14,873 nucleotides of DNA from an uncultured Eubacteriales bacterium (GTDB lineage Bacteria; Bacillota; Clostridia; Oscillospirales; Butyricicoccaceae), in the NCBI GenBank assembly GCA_934395135.1, contig CAKRRK010000031.1, positions 1-14,873 of the forward strand, in the 5' to 3' direction. Each line of letters begins with the position of its first letter. Positions within the stretch are counted from its first letter, which is position 1. Positions 14,242 through 14,873 of the stretch are shown piece after piece. The translations under genes and the position numbers were made by a program. The notes beneath the pieces were generated by a model. The model ran no database searches, was not told the origin of the DNA, and worked only from the letters and a program-made list of their open reading frames with translations.

Positions 14242-14259
14242 TGCCAATTGGTGTATAAT
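14231..14259 (+). promoter_or_regulatory. Probable promoter of the GCAxxG gene, with a palindrome in the spacer
   Basis: TATAAT (14254-14259) is a perfect -10 box, but 17 bp upstream is only AGATTG (14231-14236), a poor -35. An 8-bp palindrome, CCAATTGG (14244-14251), lies between the boxes. A weak -35 with flanking repeats suggests a regulated promoter. Confidence 0.55.
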
Positions 14260-14264
14260 GAAAC

Positions 14265-14286
14265 CACACCGGCCCCTGCCGGTGTG
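14265..14286 (+). other. GC-rich stem-loop in the leader of the GCAxxG gene
   Basis: CACACCGGC pairs perfectly with GCCGGTGTG around a CCCT loop, beginning about where transcription from the TATAAT promoter would start. It has no T run, so it is not a typical terminator. It may stabilise the 5' end of the message or bind a factor. The surrounding DNA is AT-rich. Confidence 0.6.
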
Positions 14287-14317
14287 CAAGGATATGTCAA
14301 AAGGAGGAAGTTTTTGT

Positions 14318-14779
14318 ATGAGCATTTATGGAGACCGGGCAGTAGCACTGCATCATGAGGGGTTCAGCTGCTCCCAGTCAGTGGTGGCGAGCCTTTGCGA
14401 GGAATATGGAATAGACCGGGTCACGGCGCTGCGCTTTGCGGCGGCTTTTGGCAGCGGCATCGGCCACAGCACCGAAACATGCGGGGCGATTACAGGCGCT
14501 ATGATGCTGATCGGTCTGAAAATGGGGAAATGTATGCCGGATGATCCGGATCATGGCGAGCGGTGCTATGAAGTGGCGCAAGAGTTTATGAAGCGCTTCC
14601 AAGAGCAGAACAACGGATGTTTCAAGTGCCGCGACCTGCTGGGCGCGGATTCCAATACGCCGGAAGGTGTGAAATACATCGAAGAAAATGATTTGTATGA
14701 GAAAAAGTGCAACGGCTTCATCCGATGCGGCGCAGAGCTGATTGCAGAACTGTTAAAAGGCGAGAGCAAAGACGTATAA
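14318..14779 (+). CDS. C_GCAxxG_C_C family redox-type protein
   Basis: This 153-residue cytoplasmic protein belongs to the C_GCAxxG_C_C (putative redox-active) family, whose biochemical role is not established. The name-giving motif appears as ETCGAITGAMM, preceded by GFSCSQSV and followed by the later cysteine groups GERCYE, NNGCFKCRDLLG and KKCNGFIRCGAE, all typical positions. The many conserved cysteines suggest metal or disulphide chemistry. The ATG at 14318 follows an AAAGGAGGAAG site. A longer frame beginning at 14210 is rejected because it reads through the promoter and hairpin. It is probably followed by the tautomerase-like gene in one operon, as the gap is only 37 bp. Confidence 0.88.
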   Translation: MSIYGDRAVALHHEGFSCSQSVVASLCEEYGIDRVTALRFAAAFGSGIGHSTETCGAITGAMMLIGLKMGKCMPDDPDHGERCYEVAQEFMKRFQEQNNGCFKCRDLLGADSNTPEGVKYIEENDLYEKKCNGFIRCGAELIAELLKGESKDV

Positions 14780-14816
14780 TCAAAACAAACCATAGAAACT
14801 GAGGAGGAAAAAGAGT

Positions 14817-14873
14817 ATGCCATACATAGATATCAAATTGTCAAAGAGTTGTACCAAAGAAGAATTAATCCAT
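14817..14873 (+). CDS. Probable tautomerase (4-OT/MIF superfamily), 5' end only
   Basis: Only the first 19 codons are in the window. The product begins MPYIDIKLSK, placing a proline at position 2. After Met removal this would be the catalytic Pro1 of tautomerase-superfamily enzymes, which usually open with MP followed by a beta strand of this kind. A GAGGAGG site lies about 9 bp upstream. With so little sequence the call rests on the opening strand and the proline, and the substrate cannot be guessed. Confidence 0.5.
   Translation, partial: MPYIDIKLSKSCTKEELIH

Overview
The window looks like a chromosomal stretch from an anaerobic, endospore-forming member of the Clostridia (Bacillota). The grounds are a six-subunit Ech-type energy-converting [NiFe] hydrogenase, a SpoIIID sporulation regulator, a clostridial-type AbrB with a zinc-finger tail, SpmA/SpmB spore maturation proteins, and strong AGGAGG ribosome binding sites throughout. 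Genus cannot be fixed from the sequence alone.

Layout. Positions 2-190 hold the 3' end of a radical SAM gene, closed by a terminator. After about 200 bp with no gene, a good housekeeping promoter (449-477) overlapped by an inverted repeat leads into the ech operon (540-5848): echA, echB, echC, echD, echE and echF, tightly packed and in canonical order. EchA and EchB are the membrane arm. EchC, EchD and EchE are the small, linker and large hydrogenase subunits. EchF is the ferredoxin-like electron entry subunit, here internally duplicated to four [4Fe-4S] motifs. A 254-bp spacer with two intrinsic-terminator-like hairpins follows, the second only about 20 nt before the next start codon. Then comes the maturation operon hypA-hypF-hypC-hypD-hypE (6103-10967), ended by a strong terminator. 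The Hyp proteins build the Fe(CN)2CO part of the active site of EchE and help insert nickel. No hypB and no hydrogenase maturation protease gene is present. The missing protease fits EchE ending right after its C-terminal metal-binding motif.

From 11050 the content changes to sporulation and regulation: spoIIID behind a sequence resembling a sigma-E promoter, a convergent abrB-like gene sharing a bidirectional terminator, then spmA and spmB. A LacI-family repressor gene (minus strand) converges on spmB and has its own promoter overlapped by a palindrome. Divergent from it is a C_GCAxxG_C_C family redox-type protein, then the first codons of a probable tautomerase cut off by the window end.

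Together the ech and hyp operons give the cell a ferredoxin-dependent, ion-pumping hydrogenase with most of its assembly factors. I see no defence system, mobile element, CRISPR array, tRNA or rRNA, and no clearly undescribed multi-gene system. The most unusual items are the four-cluster EchF, the terminator hairpin with a competing upstream pairing just before hypA, and several candidate operator/promoter arrangements.
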